Assembly (NCBI GenBank): GCA_018296165.2
Contig: JACKQL020000016.1
Coordinates: 372,001-436,000, forward strand
Origin: Termitomyces sp. T153
Lineage: Eukaryota; Basidiomycota; Agaricomycetes; Agaricales; Lyophyllaceae
Length of the DNA stretch: 64,000 nucleotides
Direction of reading: 5' to 3'
Positions 35,930 through 47,916 of the stretch are shown one piece after another (within the stretch, counting starts at the first letter, position 1; every line of letters begins with the position of its first letter). Both the position numbers and the translations under genes were made by a program. The notes below the pieces were generated by a model that was given only the letters and a program-made list of their open reading frames with translations, had not been told where the DNA came from and did no database searches.

Positions 35930-38290
35930 GGGGATAATGATCAGAGCTTGGAAGAGGGAGTGATAGAGCTTGGGTGAACCCAGAACTCAAGGGAAAGAGA
36001 ACGAGCTTGGGTGAACCCAGAACTCGTGAGGGAGGGACAGAGCTTGGATGAAACCAGAGCTCATGGGTCGTTTCAAAAAGCCAAAGTCCGACTTGACTGG
36101 TATTTGGTACTTACATAAGCCATCATGGGAACGCAATGAGCAATAAGTATAATCATAGATAAGATTATGTATGAGCAAGGATGAGCGTCTAGCGATCTCG
36201 CAATACCAATTGCATGCAGACTACATATTTTGCAGTATCTGACATGGGCATGAAGAAAATTTATTTATTTGAGAGTGAAATATACACACAGTGTTCTGTA
36301 AGTGACAGACCGCAATTCCAAACAGGGCTATATGATATCACACCTCTGCTGGATATGAATGTGTTTCTAATGCTTTACCCGAGCTTGTTGAACGTGATGC
36401 AACGTATGCTTAATTTCTATTTAAGATGATACCCATAAATGAGAAGTACAAGTATAAACGAATAAATCCAAAACCACCAACCACTCATTCCTCCATCACA
36501 TATCCGTATCCGCCTTAGACAACGCTCTCACACCTTCCATGGCCTCCACAGCCATCCGCAACTGCTCTGCTCACCCCACCTCATGAACACGCTCCACCAG
36601 TGTATCCAGTACCGACTTTCCTCCTGCCTCGCCTGAATCTGCCTTGTCAAGAAGCTGAGTAACTCAGTTGCCCAATTCCTGTATCCCATCTCGCTTGTTT
36701 CCCCTTGCGTTTCCCAGGGTGATGGACCAGCAAAGTAACTATGCAGTTGTTGAGTGGCGTTAGCCCAGCTACAGCATAGTACATTGTGATGAACTTAGTT
36801 GGGAGAGCGGTAAGGATGGCGAGAGACTCTGACTTGAGAATAGAGAGCCATTCAAGCTTTACCTTTTTGCAAAGTCGTTGTCGTTTCGATACTTTGAGAG
36901 CATGGGGATATATTCTTCGTAGTCAGAAATCAAACGTGATATCCATGTGGTGCTCTAGCACCATCTGAAATCGTGTCATCAAGTTTTGCCTCTTCGCGAT
37001 GTCATTGTCCTCTCCGGCGGGGGTGTCAAATCCATATTCTGCTAATGGGGAAGTACAAGGGGCAGGTCTGGTTGAATTGCAAATATAAGTCTCAATGACC
37101 ACACCTCAAAGAAATCAAATGTGATATCTGTGTGGTGCTGCAGCAACGTCTGGAGACTGTGTAATCTACCAAGACAAGTATACCAGAATGGAAACACAAT
37201 GACCAAGGATGAGCAATAAGATGATGTTGGCCACAGAATCTCATATTTGGAAGTGGTCACCTTAGGTCTTGGAACTTTAGATAACATTGAGTCAGTTCGA
37301 GGAATTGGATTATTCACAGGAGGTGAAGACATACAAAGAAAAAAACACCGCACATCCCAAGCATCAGGCTACAAGTCAGGAGGAAGTGAGCGAGTTTGGG
37401 TTCATGGATTGGAAACTCAAGAGGAAATGAGAGAGTTAGGGTGAACCAAGAACTCATAAGGGAGTGAACAAGCTTGGGTGAACCCACAACTTGTGAGGAA
37501 GGGACTGAGCTCATCAATGGTCATGACAGGCAAAAGTTCGAAGTCCAAAACTTTGGCCAGCATTGGACGGTTACATATTCCAGATGAACGATATATATAA
37601 GATTCCTTATGAGCGAGGATGAGTGTTGAGCGATCTCACAATGGCAATTGCACACAACATCTAGATAGAAGAAAATTGATTGATTTGAAAGTGAATGTCT
37701 ATAATAGTAATGAGTTCTGTAAGTGACAGACAGTAGGTACAAACAACGAACGCAGACCCAGAACTCGCGATGAAGGGACAGAGCTTGGGTGAACCCAGAG
37801 CTCATCAATGGTCGTGACAGGCAAAATTTTGAAGTCCAAAACTTTGGCCAGCATTGGACATTCCAGATAAATGATATAGATAAGATTCGTTATGAGCAAG
37901 GATGAGTGTTGAGTGATCTCACAATGGCAATAAATGAAGATCATTTTATACGAATGCAGAATCAGAACTCACGATGAAGGGACAGAGCTTGGGTGAACCC
38001 AGAGCTCATCAATGGTTGTGACAGTCCAACGTCCAAATTTCAAAGTCCAAACTTTGATGGCGTTTGATGGTTCCGTAATCCAGATGAATGATATAGATAA
38101 GATCTGATGTCTTGGAATCATCAAACACGAGCAAAGTCGGACTTGAAAACAACCATATGCATGAGCTCTGGGTTCACCCAAGCTCTATCACTTCCCCTTG
38201 AGTTCTGGGTTTCACCCAAGCTCTATCACTTCCTCTTGAGTTCTGGGTTCACCCAAACTCTGGTCATTCTCCCCTCATACTCTAACGTCT
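35930..38290. repeat. Cluster of inner-repeat copies, possibly a small non-autonomous relative
   Basis: Left-oriented copies of the inner inverted repeat occur at about 35940-36330, 37370-37750, 37755-37945 and 37955-38100, and one inverted array at 38160-38275. Each holds the GAGCTTGGGTGAACCCAGA palindrome. The bounding units are inverted, as expected for a ~2.3 kb deletion derivative. Between them (about 36480-37260) is CpG-containing sequence with broken frames only; no gene is supported. Confidence 0.65.
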
Positions 38291-38467
38291 CCAAAATCTA
38301 CCCATTGCAATTGACGTCTCCAAATTCTATCCATTGCATCCATACGGACCATCTACCTGGCGCACTGATCCACCAGAGTAGGGTCTCCCCTATCCTCTTG
38401 CCGAGCTTCAAGTGCCATGTTCATTCCCACCTACGTTACAATGATAATAATTAAGTATCTGGGCTTA

Positions 38468-39141
38468 TTCCCCTTCTGTTCATGGCAGCTCGCAAGCGCT
38501 CATGGGTAGCCCTCATCTCTTGCCTGTGAGCTGATGCAGCGCCATTCTTCAGTTTCAACTTCAGCAAGGAAGTTACTGGCCAGCAATTCTTGTAGTCCTT
38601 TAGATGAAGCCAGTTCTTGTCCCTCATAATCTGCCGAACGCATTGAGATGAGGTTATTCAAGCCTCATCTTGAACTGTCCGTGCATACCTCTTTGCATAA
38701 CTTCTTTATCTCGTTGTTATCCTGCTTTCAATAGCTCTTGGTCAAATCCAATTTCTTTTTGGCCAATTCATACACATCTTCCTGTTCAGAAAATCAGGTC
38801 AATTTGTAAGTTGATCTTGTATGACTGCCCACCGAAAAGCGTTCAACAGTTTGGATAGTCCAACCAGTCTTGACAAGCTCTGAGCTCAAATTGAACCCAC
38901 CACTGTTGGGCCTTCCTGGTTCGCCATTGGGCCGGAGAAATTTCTTACCCAAACACCTCTGGGAGCGGCGAGGCTCAACCTCAGGTTCTCCATCACTCTC
39001 ATTTCCAGGGTTATCGCGGTGTAAAATGTAATCACCAAACTCCATGCCTGGAGCAGTTGGGGGAAGCGAGGCGGGCGGAAGAACTGTAAACTCGATTTGA
39101 GACGCAGTCAAGGGAAAAGGTCTTTCAACATAGAGGTTCAT
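38468..39141 (-). CDS. Small cargo gene, helical basic C terminus
   Basis: Met at 39141 opens MNLYVERPFPLTASQIEFTV and a basic segment (EPRRSQRCLGKKFLRPNG). A GT-AG intron appears to follow near 38815-38785, then DVYELAKKKLDLTKSY with a TGA just after it, and an exon with LHLKDYKNCWPVTSLLKLKL and AHRQEMRATHERLRAAMNRR ending near 38468. It is divergently arranged with the propeller gene at 39335, about 190 bp away, so they may share a promoter. The style matches small proteins I associate with Agaricomycete transposons. Function is unknown; at least one in-frame stop (near 38723) suggests it is damaged. Confidence 0.5.
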
Positions 39142-39334
39142 TGTAGTTTTCCAGGAAACAGATACATTTCCATCTCCTGGCGCGCGTTATATATAATTCT
39201 ATTGATTTACAAATGCGCTTTGAGCCTCAAAGCAACAACAAAGACCTTTGTTTTTTTTGTTACGTAATCGCGCCCAATTTTTGACAAGGGATTATCCACT
39301 TCACTCTTGCACGCTATATCCACAGTTCAATCCA

Positions 39335-41199
39335 ATGGCTCTTGCATCTGTCAGCATCAGTTTCTCATTTTCTACCCTCCTTTTGACCTCTGCCCCTTCC
39401 CAGACTTCTGAATACAAGCTTTGGGGTGACCTCAGAGGCAGCAAAGGCCCAGTTAGCGCTGCGACCTTCACTAACGATTCGAGTATGGTCTTAATAGGAG
39501 GTAGGTCTTTCAATTTGCCTTGACTACACAAATTGATCATTTCTCAGGCGATGATGGACATGTCCGTGTCTATTCCACAAAGGATCTCTCCTCCCTACAA
39601 ACCCTCTACGATAAGACGTGGGGCAAAGTCACCGCTCTGACTTGTCTCACTATAAATGCTGCTGGTAACAAGGGTGAATCTATATGCGTCGGGACCATTC
39701 GAGGATCAATCTGCCTTATTCCCCGTGCAAATTCAACCTCCGTACGTCATCTCGAGTTGAAATGTCGTCCCTCCCTGATCATGGTCCCAGTGGTTCTCTC
39801 AGAGGTATTCCAAGGTCTACAATATCTTTGAGTTCAATGATAGCGTTGCCACCCAGGCTTGTGATGATGCTAACCAGCAACTTGTGGTCGCTAGCCATAA
39901 TGGTACAATCAAATTGTTTAGCATCAGTGCAGGTGGTAAGTATTGGCAGTTATGTCACCCCATCTTTGTCTAACCCCCGGCAGTTGACATGATGGAATTG
40001 TGGGTCATTCCACCTGTGGCTGATGCCATCCCCGCAAGCCTCAAGTTCTTTGGTGCTGGTAGCCAAAATATACTGCTCACCAAGATTGAAAACGGCGAAA
40101 TGTAGGTGTATCTGAACGGTCAACGTTGAATCCAAGTTTACCCTTTACAGCCTTTGCATCGATGCTCAAACCTCCAACCAGCTGTGGCAAAAGCATTTAA
40201 CAAGTGCAATGTGTGCTTTTTCTCACCGTTGTCCTCCGCATTATTGACTGCCTCTTCCAGAGGTCATGCCGCCCTTTTGCCTGGCAAAGACCTCTTGTTC
40301 ACTCATAATCTCACCCAAGGCCACTTTCAACTCCACCGATTTCCTGGTACTCCAGCCAAAGCAATACCAGGCATTACATCTACCCGGTGTAGAATCATTC
40401 AAGGAGTATTTGCAGAAGAAGGCAAAATTATCGTGTGCGGCAGCAATCATGGAATGGTCTACGTGGTAGACACGGCGACTTGGGAAATATTGCAGAAGTT
40501 GTCTGGATCTGGTGAGTTATATAACCCTGGTTGATGATTTGTGCTCATGGTATCTTAGGACTCATGCAAGTCATTGCAGTCGCCAAACATGAAGATGGGT
40601 ATGATATGATTGTAGGTGGCTCCAGTTTGGGAGGTTTTGAGGCGTATATGTGGGTGAAAGAGGTGCGTAGTTCTGATTCACTATCAAGTCTGCATTCACC
40701 AACTTGTCATCTAGCCCTTCGAAAGTGCCAATGAACCGCTTGCAACGGGCTTCACGGTGGTTTATGCAAAGTGGTTCTCTATTGCGAAACAAGCCACTTA
40801 CTGCGTGCTCTATGCCGCTGTGTTATTGCGGGTACTGTTTCCAACGATGGCTGTCCCCTTCGTCAATGTTTGTTTACTTGCCCCTCCCTCGATATCTTTT
40901 TGTGTACTAAATTCGCACTCCCTAGCCCATCCCCGGTGTCAGAGTGCTAACCGCGCAGCTTTTCAAGTCAAACGCTCAAGATCTTGCCACCCACCATTGT
41001 GCGGCTCCAGACGCTTTTGCTCAACCCGTTGAACATACGGTGCTCTCCCCCATTATTTCTGTAGATAGTAATATCGCAGAGCAAAGTGCGAGTCCGGTCA
41101 CCCTCTCGTATGTTATCCAGGCGGTCGGTGCCCAATCTTACACTATGATCCGGACCATCACTAGTGCACAGGCCAAAGAGGTCTCCACAATCACTTGAT
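39335..41199 (+). CDS. WD40-type beta-propeller cargo gene with C-terminal hydrophobic segment
   Basis: Met at 39335 starts a Ser-rich leader, then SEYKLWGDLRGSKGPVSAA and, across a GTAGGT...CTCAG intron (39500-39547), GDDGHVRVYSTKDL, a WD40 blade. Further blades include SICVGTIRGSICLIP, QQLVVASHNGTIKLFSIS (about 39890), LLTKIENGEM, GVFAEEGKIIVCGSNHGMVY (about 40410-40470) and YDMIVGGSSLGG (about 40600). Several small introns and at least one frame change (near 39740) separate them. A hydrophobic stretch near 40830-40910 may be a membrane anchor. Similar single-propeller proteins are numerous in Agaricomycetes. The likely role is protein binding; the partner is unknown. Some exon joins are uncertain. 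Confidence 0.65.
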
Positions 41200-41831
41200 T
41201 TGTTACGGTTACTCGCCCGATGGCGGAGAGTTTTACTACCACAAAGTTGGAGTTATCAGAGGAAGAGTCTGCCGAGGTGGATGATGTAGAAGTGCCGTTT
41301 CACATTGTTGATCTCAATATCTGATTGTATTTTGTTACCTTTGAAAAATTTGAAAATGAAGTTGTATGAGGTACCGAACTTCTCATCATGTGAATATTAA
41401 TGAGTATCTGTTCTTTGTTATCACATGTATCACGCCCCGCACATGTACAGGAACTTGCAAAACTCTTTGTCTTTCTGGGGACAAAGAAAATGACTGCCTA
41501 AAAGAGTCCAATAGCAATCAGTATGCTTATCGTTATCCCCGCTTGGCACATGTTTGATTTCGACTCCTTACATAGATTTTCTTGGAGGCAGGCCCAGGCT
41601 GCAGTTACAGCCCTTCCTTTCATATGTGTGAAATGTGCCAACTAAGCTATAATTTCGAAGGGGACAGGGCACAGGGTGCAGGAGGTTCTCAATTGTTTCC
41701 ACAGAGCATTGTATGGCAAACCTTTGTCATACTAATTGATGTTTCCATCAGATGTTATCTCGCTTAGTCTGCATATTGATTTCGTCTCTTGGCTACTTAC
41801 AATCGCCTCCCTCCCTTTTACTACCTCTTCA

Positions 41832-44800
41832 ATGTTGCCGAAAGACAAAATCTGCACTTGCACAAAATTCAAATGCCATCTGAATTGGCTTCCAGACAGC
41901 ACCTGTGGCACCTTGGTTGATGCCAGGACACTTCAAAATCATGAAAAGGAGGACAAGGCTCAGAGATTAGGTGATCGTGCCTTAGCATACAAAGCATGAG
42001 CCTTGAAGGCTCATGAAGCTGAGATAGCAATTGCTATGAACAATCTTTTGCTGAGCAATATTGCAGCGCATCCAGCAACGTTTCCACCTGTAACCAGTGA
42101 TAAGCCAAATTTACCAATTAACAGGGCGAGCAAACTCGTTGCTGGTCTCAACGAGATTGAGGGTGTACTTGAAGCTTTGCGCACCAAGGTGCAAGTGATT
42201 GGTTTGGCTCCGTTTCACGCAGGTGACCGTATGTTCGCGGACAAGCTTATGGCGCTAGAATCGATCAAGCAAACTTTAGTTGAGCAAACTATGCGTTTAT
42301 GTACTATTGGAAGAGTCAAGACTCCTGCCGTCATGCACATGCATGGCATTGTCGACACCCTATGGCAGGATGTTCAGCGCTTTCTCGACGAGACGACGGA
42401 GTCATGGACAAATGCGCTAGACACATGAATTGCAGAGCCACTGGCACTCACACACAGTCAATCCGACACAAGTGAGTCACCATTGGCAATGTGCATGAAT
42501 TGTTCTCTGATTCTTTCTTCCTCAGGTGACCATTTTTTCCTCAGCTTTAGCAAAGTGGTACCTTTCCTCCAACTTGTGGTCTTCATGATCACCGTCTGCC
42601 ATGTTGTCCTACGCCTTCCTCGTAGGGGAACTGTCTGGATATTCCAGATGTGCAGTAAAATCATAAGCAACGCTTTTTCCTTTCTCCCATCTATTCCGCA
42701 TCCCATTGCTGGCGTCCTTGATAAATTTCCTGTCAATATTCACACCACTATGAAACCCCTTTGCATAGAGGGAAAGTCCTTGGTTTACGCTTCCTGTCCA
42801 AAGTGTCATGCAATTTACAGGCCCAAATTCCCCGACGTTAAAGCAGGTGATCACAGCAAAGTACCTGTCTACCCCTTACAGTGTGACGCCGTTTGGCATG
42901 GTGTTCTCTGCAAAGAATTGCTTGTTCATCTTAAGTCAATAGGAACCCGCCGACTGGACATCTACGTTCCCATCTGGCCTTACGTTGTATTTGACTTTAA
43001 AGATTGGTTTTCCAGGTTACTCTCGCAAGAATCATATGAAAAAAAGATGGATCAGGCTTGGAAGTGGATGGAAATGCCTTCTGATGGAATACTAAGGGAC
43101 ATCTTTCAAGGTTCTGCTATCCAAAATTTCAAAGGCCCCGATGGAAAATCTCACTTTAGCGTCTATGGAGGTGAAAATGCTGGTCGTTACCTTTTCTCAC
43201 TCAGTGTGGATTTCTTCAACCCTTTGGGCAACAAACAAGCCGGAAAGAAGATCTCTATTGGCATGATATGCATTGCATGCTTGAATTTACCTATCGAGGA
43301 ACGGTATAGACCAGAGAACATGTTTATCCACATCATTCCTGGCCCCAAGGAACCTGAGGCCCAACTGGACGGAATGAACCCATACTTGCGCCCCATCATC
43401 GATGAATTCTTGGATCTCTGGTCAGGTGTTGCCTTTAGCCAGACCGCCGACTTCCCTTACGGTCGACTGATTCTGTGTGCCATCGTTCTCGTAATTTGTG
43501 ATCTCATGATGGTTCGAAAAGTTGGAGGCTTTACTTCAATCCATCACGAGTACTTTTGTTCCCGCTGCTGGTGCAACAGGACATCTCACAAACTCAGCAA
43601 TTTTGATGTTAAATGCTGGAAATTCCGAACTGATGAAGAATGTCGAGACTTGGCTGAGAACTACTTCTCGGCTTCTTCTCCAGAAGAGGCGTCTGCTCTT
43701 GTTGGCAAATCGGGTTTGCGATGGACCGAGCTTCTCCGGCTTCCGTACTACAAGGCATCAACATACCTTGTTGTCGATGTTATGCATAATCTCTTTCTTG
43801 GTTTGATTAAAGAGCACTTCCAGAACATCCTTGGTTATGACCCCGACAATAAGAAGCGCAAGACCAAGAAGGGAGCTCCAGCGAAGTTGACTGTGGTGAA
43901 TTTTCACTACAATGAAGCCAATCCCGAGCCGGATTCAGAGACTGAGCCGAAGGTTTTCAATGATGTATATACGTTTCGCCGGTGGCTTCAACGGCCCATC
44001 GATTTCAACGCTGAAGGCCCGGCTTTTGATAAAGCAGTCAAGAGATGGAGAAATTTGCGCAAAGAAGCCCTGATTCGTATGGCGACAGGATTAGGTATTC
44101 AACTATCGCTGGGAGATAAAGGGACTAGAGAGGACTATGCTCGTGCAATCCTTCTCTGGGTATGTATAAATCGGTCAATGTGTATGAACAACGTTGACTT
44201 AGATTGTTCTACCAGCGACTTCAGCAACCAGAACACGATGTCACATTGTTTCATGGGGAAATCTTCTCAGAAGATGAAATGGAGACTATCTGGGCTGACC
44301 TCGAAGATATTATCAGACCTTCCTGGGTGACTTCGGTCCCAACAACTCTCTTATCAAGTGGGCCCAAGCTCAAAGCGGATCAATGGCGGATGGTCGGCTG
44401 TGTAAATCTTCCCATATCTTTGACCCGCTTATGGTGGGATGGTGACGAACAAAAGAAAAATCTCCTGCATCTGACAATGCTGCTTTCTTTGGCTGTCCAA
44501 GTGGCGACTTCTCGAGTGACTAGCGCGAATCATAGAGCGCGTTATTTGGAGCTCATGACTGAGTATCGAACAGAGCTTGCTCGCCTCTTCCCATTCTATG
44601 AATGTGTCCCCAATCATCACATGGCCTTCCACATTCCTGATTTTCTCGAACTATTTGGTCCTGCTTCAGGCTGGTGGGCCTTTCCTTTTGAGCGTGCAAT
44701 TGGGCAATTGCAGCGAATGTCAACGAATTACAAGAAAGGTAAGACCAACGTATACATTTGGCTTCGATTAATAACACGCAGTTCAGGTGAATATGAAGAG

Positions 44801-45259
44801 ACAATTGTGCGCGCTTGGCATCGGACATCTAGTGTAAGAGGGCTCTTCCTTAAACAGGCCTGCCCCAACATCATCAAAGAATGCGAGTCCATGTTTCAGA
44901 CTCTCGTTCGACCACAGACTCGTGGGATCCTGGCGACTGAAGAGGACGATGCTTTTACCCTCATTTCGTTCGACAGGACTGAAGTAAACGATGATGATGA
45001 CGATACTCTAAAAGGGAAATTAACCCCACTTCCCGAAGGATATGGTCTGGCAATTGAACGTGCCAAGCCGTATCACAAAATTCCTCCGAAAGCAGTCATT
45101 AAATCTCAAATCCATCACTTCGGCTTGTCATACACCTCTTGTGAGAAGCACAAGGGCAACAGCTTTGGGGAATGGGTCGTGACATCTGCCCCATTTATGA
45201 TTGAGAACATTCTCAAGTTTCCTGTAGTGAGGGACGATCAAACTCTTCATGGCACATGA
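41832..45259 (+). CDS. Plavaka/CACTA-like transposase (Tnp2-type)
   Basis: Frame 41832-44159 opens with a Cys/His-rich N-terminal motif (CTCTKFKCHLNW, then TLQNH), then a helical segment. A second Cys block follows (CPKCHAIYRP, then C at 42883 and CKELL), and the catalytic RNase-H-like part: GRYLFSLSVDFFNPLGNKQA (43180-43240), NMFIHIIPGPKEPEAQ, LVICDLMMVRKVGGF (43494-43540), YFCSRCWCNR and LVVDVMHNLFLGL (43770-43810). Introns 44160-44215 and 44739-44786 restore the frame into LQQPEHDVTLF and NYKK-GEYEETIV; the C-terminal part includes LKADQWRMV and PNHHMAFHIPDFLELFG. It would cut and join DNA at its inverted repeats. In-frame TGA codons lie at 41997-41999 and 42426-42428, and the TGA at 45257 may be a third, since coding resumes to about 45515. 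It is probably just dead. Confidence 0.88.
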
Positions 45260-45550
45260 ATTGTTGGGTATCATCTGAAGCCCTCAACTTCATTCTCTTT
45301 TGACCTTTACTCAAAATATCAGGAATTGGGAGCAAGCATTTGGAGTACTGAATTGGACCCACGGCTTAGAGCCGTGATGATTTCAGACATTGAAGCTCAC
45401 ACAGCAAGGTTGAAATGGGAGGACAACTGGGTGGTTATATCACTGAGATGTGTTTGTATTTTCTCTGAGCTCAAGATGAATAAACTCACTCATTTTGATC
45501 TAGTCTCTTTATGTTGATCAGATCTAAATAACTTGCAGCGCCAAGTCTAG

Positions 45551-46470
45551 ATATATGTAGTCTGGCGGATGATAGTAGTCTTGTTTGCACTTACTGTCTG
45601 TCAGTTACATAACTCATTACTATTATAGTTTGGCTCTCAAATAAATCAATCTTGTTCACATTTATACTATTATAGTCCTTACAAAAATGTAGTCTTTGTC
45701 GCTCGACGCGCTCAAATATAATCTTAATAATCTTATCTATGATTCTACTTATCGCTGATCGCATTCCCATGATGGGTTATGTAAGAATCAAACACCAGTC
45801 AAGTCGGACTTTGACTTGTTGAAAACGACCATGAGCTCTGGGTTCACCCAAGCTCTGTCCCTCCCTCACGAGTTCTGGGTTCACCCAAGCTCATTGAATT
45901 CTGTATCACTTCTGAGTTCATCCAAACTCTACCACTGCCTGTGAAGTTCTGGGTCCAACCCAAACTCGTGATCACTTGGTTCTAGTTCTTGGCTCAACTC
46001 AACTCCTGTTGTGCTGAGTGATCTTAAGGATTTATCTATGGCGTAGCATTGATGGACTAAGGCGTCTGTATCACCATGACGCTACCTCGAAGATCTATTT
46101 TTCCAATATATTGCTTGCAGATCACACCCACTCACTCAACGCTCATCGTGTTTTCCATGGGTGAATTACATAATCATCAAACTCCATCGAAGTAGGACTG
46201 GAGTTGAACTCGGTTCCCCCAAGCTCTATCCTTCCCTCACAAGTTCTGGGTACATCCAAACTCACTCACACTCCCTCTCAAGTTTTGGGTTTGGGAACCC
46301 CAACTCTCAAATTTCCTCCTTTGCTGAGTGACTTTCAAGGCATGGGGCTTGATGTACACCTGTAAGGTGCCTTGGGAACAAGACAGTCTCTTCTGTGTGT
46401 TGAATACCACCATTGATGAGCTCTGGGTTCACCCAAGCTTTATCCCTTACTCATGACACCTGGATTCACC
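45551..46470 (-). repeat. Right inner inverted repeat
   Basis: It is inverted with respect to 26790-27670 and lies just downstream of the transposase. It carries GGGTTCACCCAAGCTC palindromic units near 45840 and 45880 and decayed ones near 45920-45970 and 46200-46260. A stretch present on the left (about 26870-26892) is replaced by a different one here (about 46325-46385), so the arms are not identical. Confidence 0.85.
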
Positions 46471-46913
46471 CAAACTCACTCACTCTTATGATTGTCTGAG
46501 CTCTGGGATAATATTCCAAGTTCTAATTCTTCAGAAGACCCCATTGCTCTGTCGTATTTAAGGCGTCTGGTTAAGACTACCATTGATGAGCTCTGGGTTC
46601 ACCCAAGCTTTATCCCTTACTCATGACACCTGGGTTCACCCAAACTCACTCACTCTTATGATTGTCTGAGCTCTGGGATAATATTCCAAGTTCCAATTCT
46701 TCAGAAGACCCCATTGCTCTGTCGTATTTAAGGCGTCTGGTTAAGACTACCATTGATGAGCTCTGGGTTCACCCAAGCTTTATCCCATACTCATGACACC
46801 TGGGTTCACCCAAACTCACTCACTCTTATGATTGTCTGAGCTCTGGGATAATATTCCAAGTTCCAATTCTTCAGAAGACCCCATTGCTCTGTCGTATTTA
46901 AGGTGTCTGGTTC
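46411..46913 (+). repeat. Three tandem copies of a 170-bp subterminal unit
   Basis: The word CATTGATGAGCTCTGGGTTC recurs at 46411, 46581 and 46751. Each unit includes two GGTTCACCCAA motifs and ends with TATTTAAGGCGTCTGG (the last copy has GGTGTCTGG). The copies are nearly identical, so the duplication is recent. Confidence 0.95.
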
Positions 46914-46919
46914 CTCGAC

Positions 46920-47740
46920 TGTCTCCTTCACTCGAACCACCATCTCTGACAAGTAAGTCGTTCTATTTCCTAGCATCGTCTACACCGTCAATATGCCAAG
47001 GCACGCCAAGTCCTTCAAGATCCCAATGTGCCGCCCTGTCCTTCGCCCAAGCAAGTCTCGACTCGAAGGGTACCCCATCCTCGAGCTGGAGAAGAGCCAA
47101 CAGATTCGCGTACGGTCTTTTGCTTTGAGTATCTTTCGATTCGATTCTAGGCCTCTATCCAGCGCAACACCAATGTGTGCATTTGATCCACCAATGACGT
47201 TTGCGCCGCGAAGTTCATGGCTCATTTGTGGGAGAAGCGTTGGGGGGCGCACTTTCGAAGGGAACTCGAGGCGATGGGATATTTGTCGAACGCCTTGCCA
47301 TCGGTGAGTAATGCTTTGGTCAAGTAAAGGGGGACAAATGTATTGACTGGATCAAGTGTGTCTGGGTCTCTCGGAGTGTGAAGGTGATTAGGGAGATCGA
47401 TGGGGAGGAGGGGATCTACGACAGGCATGATTGCTGGAAGGTCAGTTCTCTTTTCATTTATATTTCTTCAGTTTTCTCATATACCACAGGCTGATAAAAG
47501 GAACAAGGGAGGGAAAAACTAGTTAATTGTATCAAACATTGAGAATTGTGCAATGTAATCTGTGGTGAAAGATTGTTCCTTTCGTTGTTTCACGTAAGTT
47601 TATTAATTTAAGCTTTTAATTTTTTTCTGTTTCTCAATTTACCACAAGCGCAGGTCACTCAAACATTGGCAACCCTCGCAGAACTCATGGTCAAGCATCT
47701 CCACGTGAAGGGTTCTGGTGAGTACTCCCAGTGACTACTT
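46920..47740 (+). pseudogene. Captured exon-like segments of an unrecognised host gene
   Basis: Short well-formed coding pieces follow one another on the plus strand: QYAKARQVLQDPNVPPCPSP (about 46990), KFMAHLWEKRWGAHFRRELE then AMGYLSNALPS (47211-47305), GDKCIDWIKCVWVSRSVKVI (about 47322) and QVTQTLATLAELMVKHLHVK (about 47653), with intron-like sequences ending TTGCTGGAAG|GTCAGT and GGTTCTG|GTGAGT. They change frame relative to each other once (near 47310), so the gene is broken. I do not recognise the family. Confidence 0.4.
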
Positions 47741-47916
47741 CAGGTTTGATCTGATGCTTCGTCATTAGATGATATACCTTCTTTTGTATATTACAGTCTT
47801 GTGTTGGGTGTTTATAGTGCCTTGCTTGTCGACGGTGAATTGTTTTCACGTGCTTGTGCCGTTGTCCGCGACATCCTTGCCAACAAAAAGAGAGTCCTCT
47901 CCACAGTCCCCTCAGC

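Noticed and set aside
41832..45259. KDZ (Kyakuja-Dileera-Zisupton) transposase with TET/JBP partner
   Set aside because: The motif order (SVDFFNPLGNKQ, PGPKEPEAQ, ICDLMMVRKVGGF, DVMHNLFLGL) fits the Tnp2/Plavaka type. No TET/JBP dioxygenase motif (HxD...H...R) was found in the cargo.
46411..46913. CRISPR-like array
   Set aside because: The repeats are 170 bp head-to-tail copies without spacers, in a eukaryotic transposon.
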